From: Dehalococcoidia bacterium
GTDB taxonomy: Bacteria > Chloroflexota > Dehalococcoidia > Dehalococcoidales > JAUVZE01
Assembly: GCA_004376435.1 (NCBI GenBank)
Contig: SOJS01000007.1
Span: 1-5,566, forward strand
Direction of reading: 5' to 3'
Length of the DNA stretch: 5,566 bases
Position 1 is the first letter of the stretch. Each line of letters begins with the position of its first letter. The position numbers and the translations under genes are program-made. The notes under the pieces were generated by a model. The model was not told where the DNA came from. It worked only from the letters and a program-made list of their open reading frames with translations, and made no database searches. Of the stretch, positions 5,198-5,566 are shown one piece after another.

Positions 5198-5566
5198 ATG
5201 CCTGATATGCGGTCACTTTATAGTGAGAAGGTGATGGAGCACTTCAAGAACCCGAGAAATGTCGGTGAGATGAAGAACCCTGATGGTGTCGGTCATGTTG
5301 GCAACCCGGTGTGCGGTGATATCATGGAGCTCTATATCAGGGTGAACAACGGCACCATTACTGATGCCAAGTTTAAGACCTTCGGCTGTGGTGCTGCCAT
5401 CGCCACCAGTTCTATGGTTACCGAGATGGTGAAGGGAAAGAGCGTAGATGAGGCGCTAAAGATATCAAATAAGGCAGTGGCTGAAGCCCTGGATGGGCTA
5501 CCCCCAATCAAGATGCACTGCTCGGCTCTAGCCGAGGAAGCGCTTAAATCGGCAATTGAGGATTAC
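5198..5566 (+). CDS. nifU: Fe-S cluster assembly scaffold, NifU/IscU type, 3' end outside window
   Basis: Scaffold on which [2Fe-2S] clusters are built from NifS-derived sulfur before transfer to target proteins. 123 residues are visible and the frame is still open at the edge. The N-terminal YSEKVMEHFKNPRNVG (8-23) is the family signature. The three cluster ligands are Cys39 in NPVCGD, with Asp41 after it, Cys64 in TFGCGAA, and Cys108 in LPPIKMHCS, preceded by His107. The visible part already reaches the final helix of IscU (about 128 aa), so the protein may end just outside. A longer NifU with a ferredoxin and C-terminal NifU domain, or a Bfd-like extension, cannot be excluded. The start ATG 5198 has GGAG at 5186-5189, 8 bases upstream and overlapping the nifS stop; ATG 5207 is possible but lacks as good a site. 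It is cotranscribed with nifS, judging by the 11-base gap. Confidence 0.94.
   Translation, partial: MPDMRSLYSEKVMEHFKNPRNVGEMKNPDGVGHVGNPVCGDIMELYIRVNNGTITDAKFKTFGCGAAIATSSMVTEMVKGKSVDEALKISNKAVAEALDGLPPIKMHCSALAEEALKSAIEDY

Noticed and set aside
1..5566. Mobile element, CRISPR array, tRNA/rRNA, attachment site or riboswitch
   Set aside because: More than 95% of the window is core metabolic coding sequence with short gaps; no direct repeats, terminal inverted repeats, transposase or RNA-gene signatures were seen.

Overview
The window is a dense, single-strand (+) gene cluster for sulfur amino acid metabolism that runs into iron-sulfur cluster assembly. Seven genes lie head to tail: the 3' part of cysK, then cysE, a cystathionine gamma-synthase/lyase, a threonine synthase, an 80-residue stand-alone NIL-domain protein, a NifS/IscS cysteine desulfurase, and the start of a NifU/IscU scaffold gene that runs off the right edge. 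Gaps between genes are -4 to 50 bases. Nearly every gene has a purine-rich ribosome binding site, and no promoter or intrinsic terminator is visible, so the whole block looks like one operon that begins and ends outside the window.

Region by region: bases 1-615 hold the C-terminal part of O-acetylserine sulfhydrylase. Bases 636-1352 hold serine acetyltransferase, whose last residue is the isoleucine known to dock into CysK. It overlaps by 4 bases (ATGA) with the PLP-dependent transsulfuration enzyme at 1349-2488. A TTG-started threonine synthase with an N-terminal four-cysteine ribbon follows at 2500-3723. A 50-base gap, bridged exactly by an 18-codon ORF of doubtful reality, leads to the NIL-domain gene (3774-4016). 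The cysteine desulfurase (4020-5186) and the scaffold gene (5198 to the edge) follow.

How the genes fit together (inference from families): CysE and CysK make cysteine from serine, acetyl-CoA and sulfide. The transsulfuration enzyme and threonine synthase sit at the homoserine branch that leads to methionine and threonine. NifS strips sulfur from cysteine and hands it to the scaffold for Fe-S clusters. The NIL protein lies between the amino acid half and the Fe-S half; NIL domains occur on methionine transporter ATPases and on proteins tied to archaeal homocysteine synthesis, so it may be a sensor or an accessory sulfur protein.

Organism: moderate-to-high GC, GGAGG-type ribosome binding sites and a NifS/NifU pair without other visible isc genes point to an anaerobic bacterium. 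The protein flavour suggests Chloroflexota (Dehalococcoidia-like), but this is recognition from memory and not proved by the window. Most of the content is core metabolism. The less ordinary points are the NIL protein's placement, a valine at the specificity position of the transsulfuration enzyme, an altered C-terminal motif in threonine synthase, and the CysE tail encoded by the next gene's ribosome binding site.
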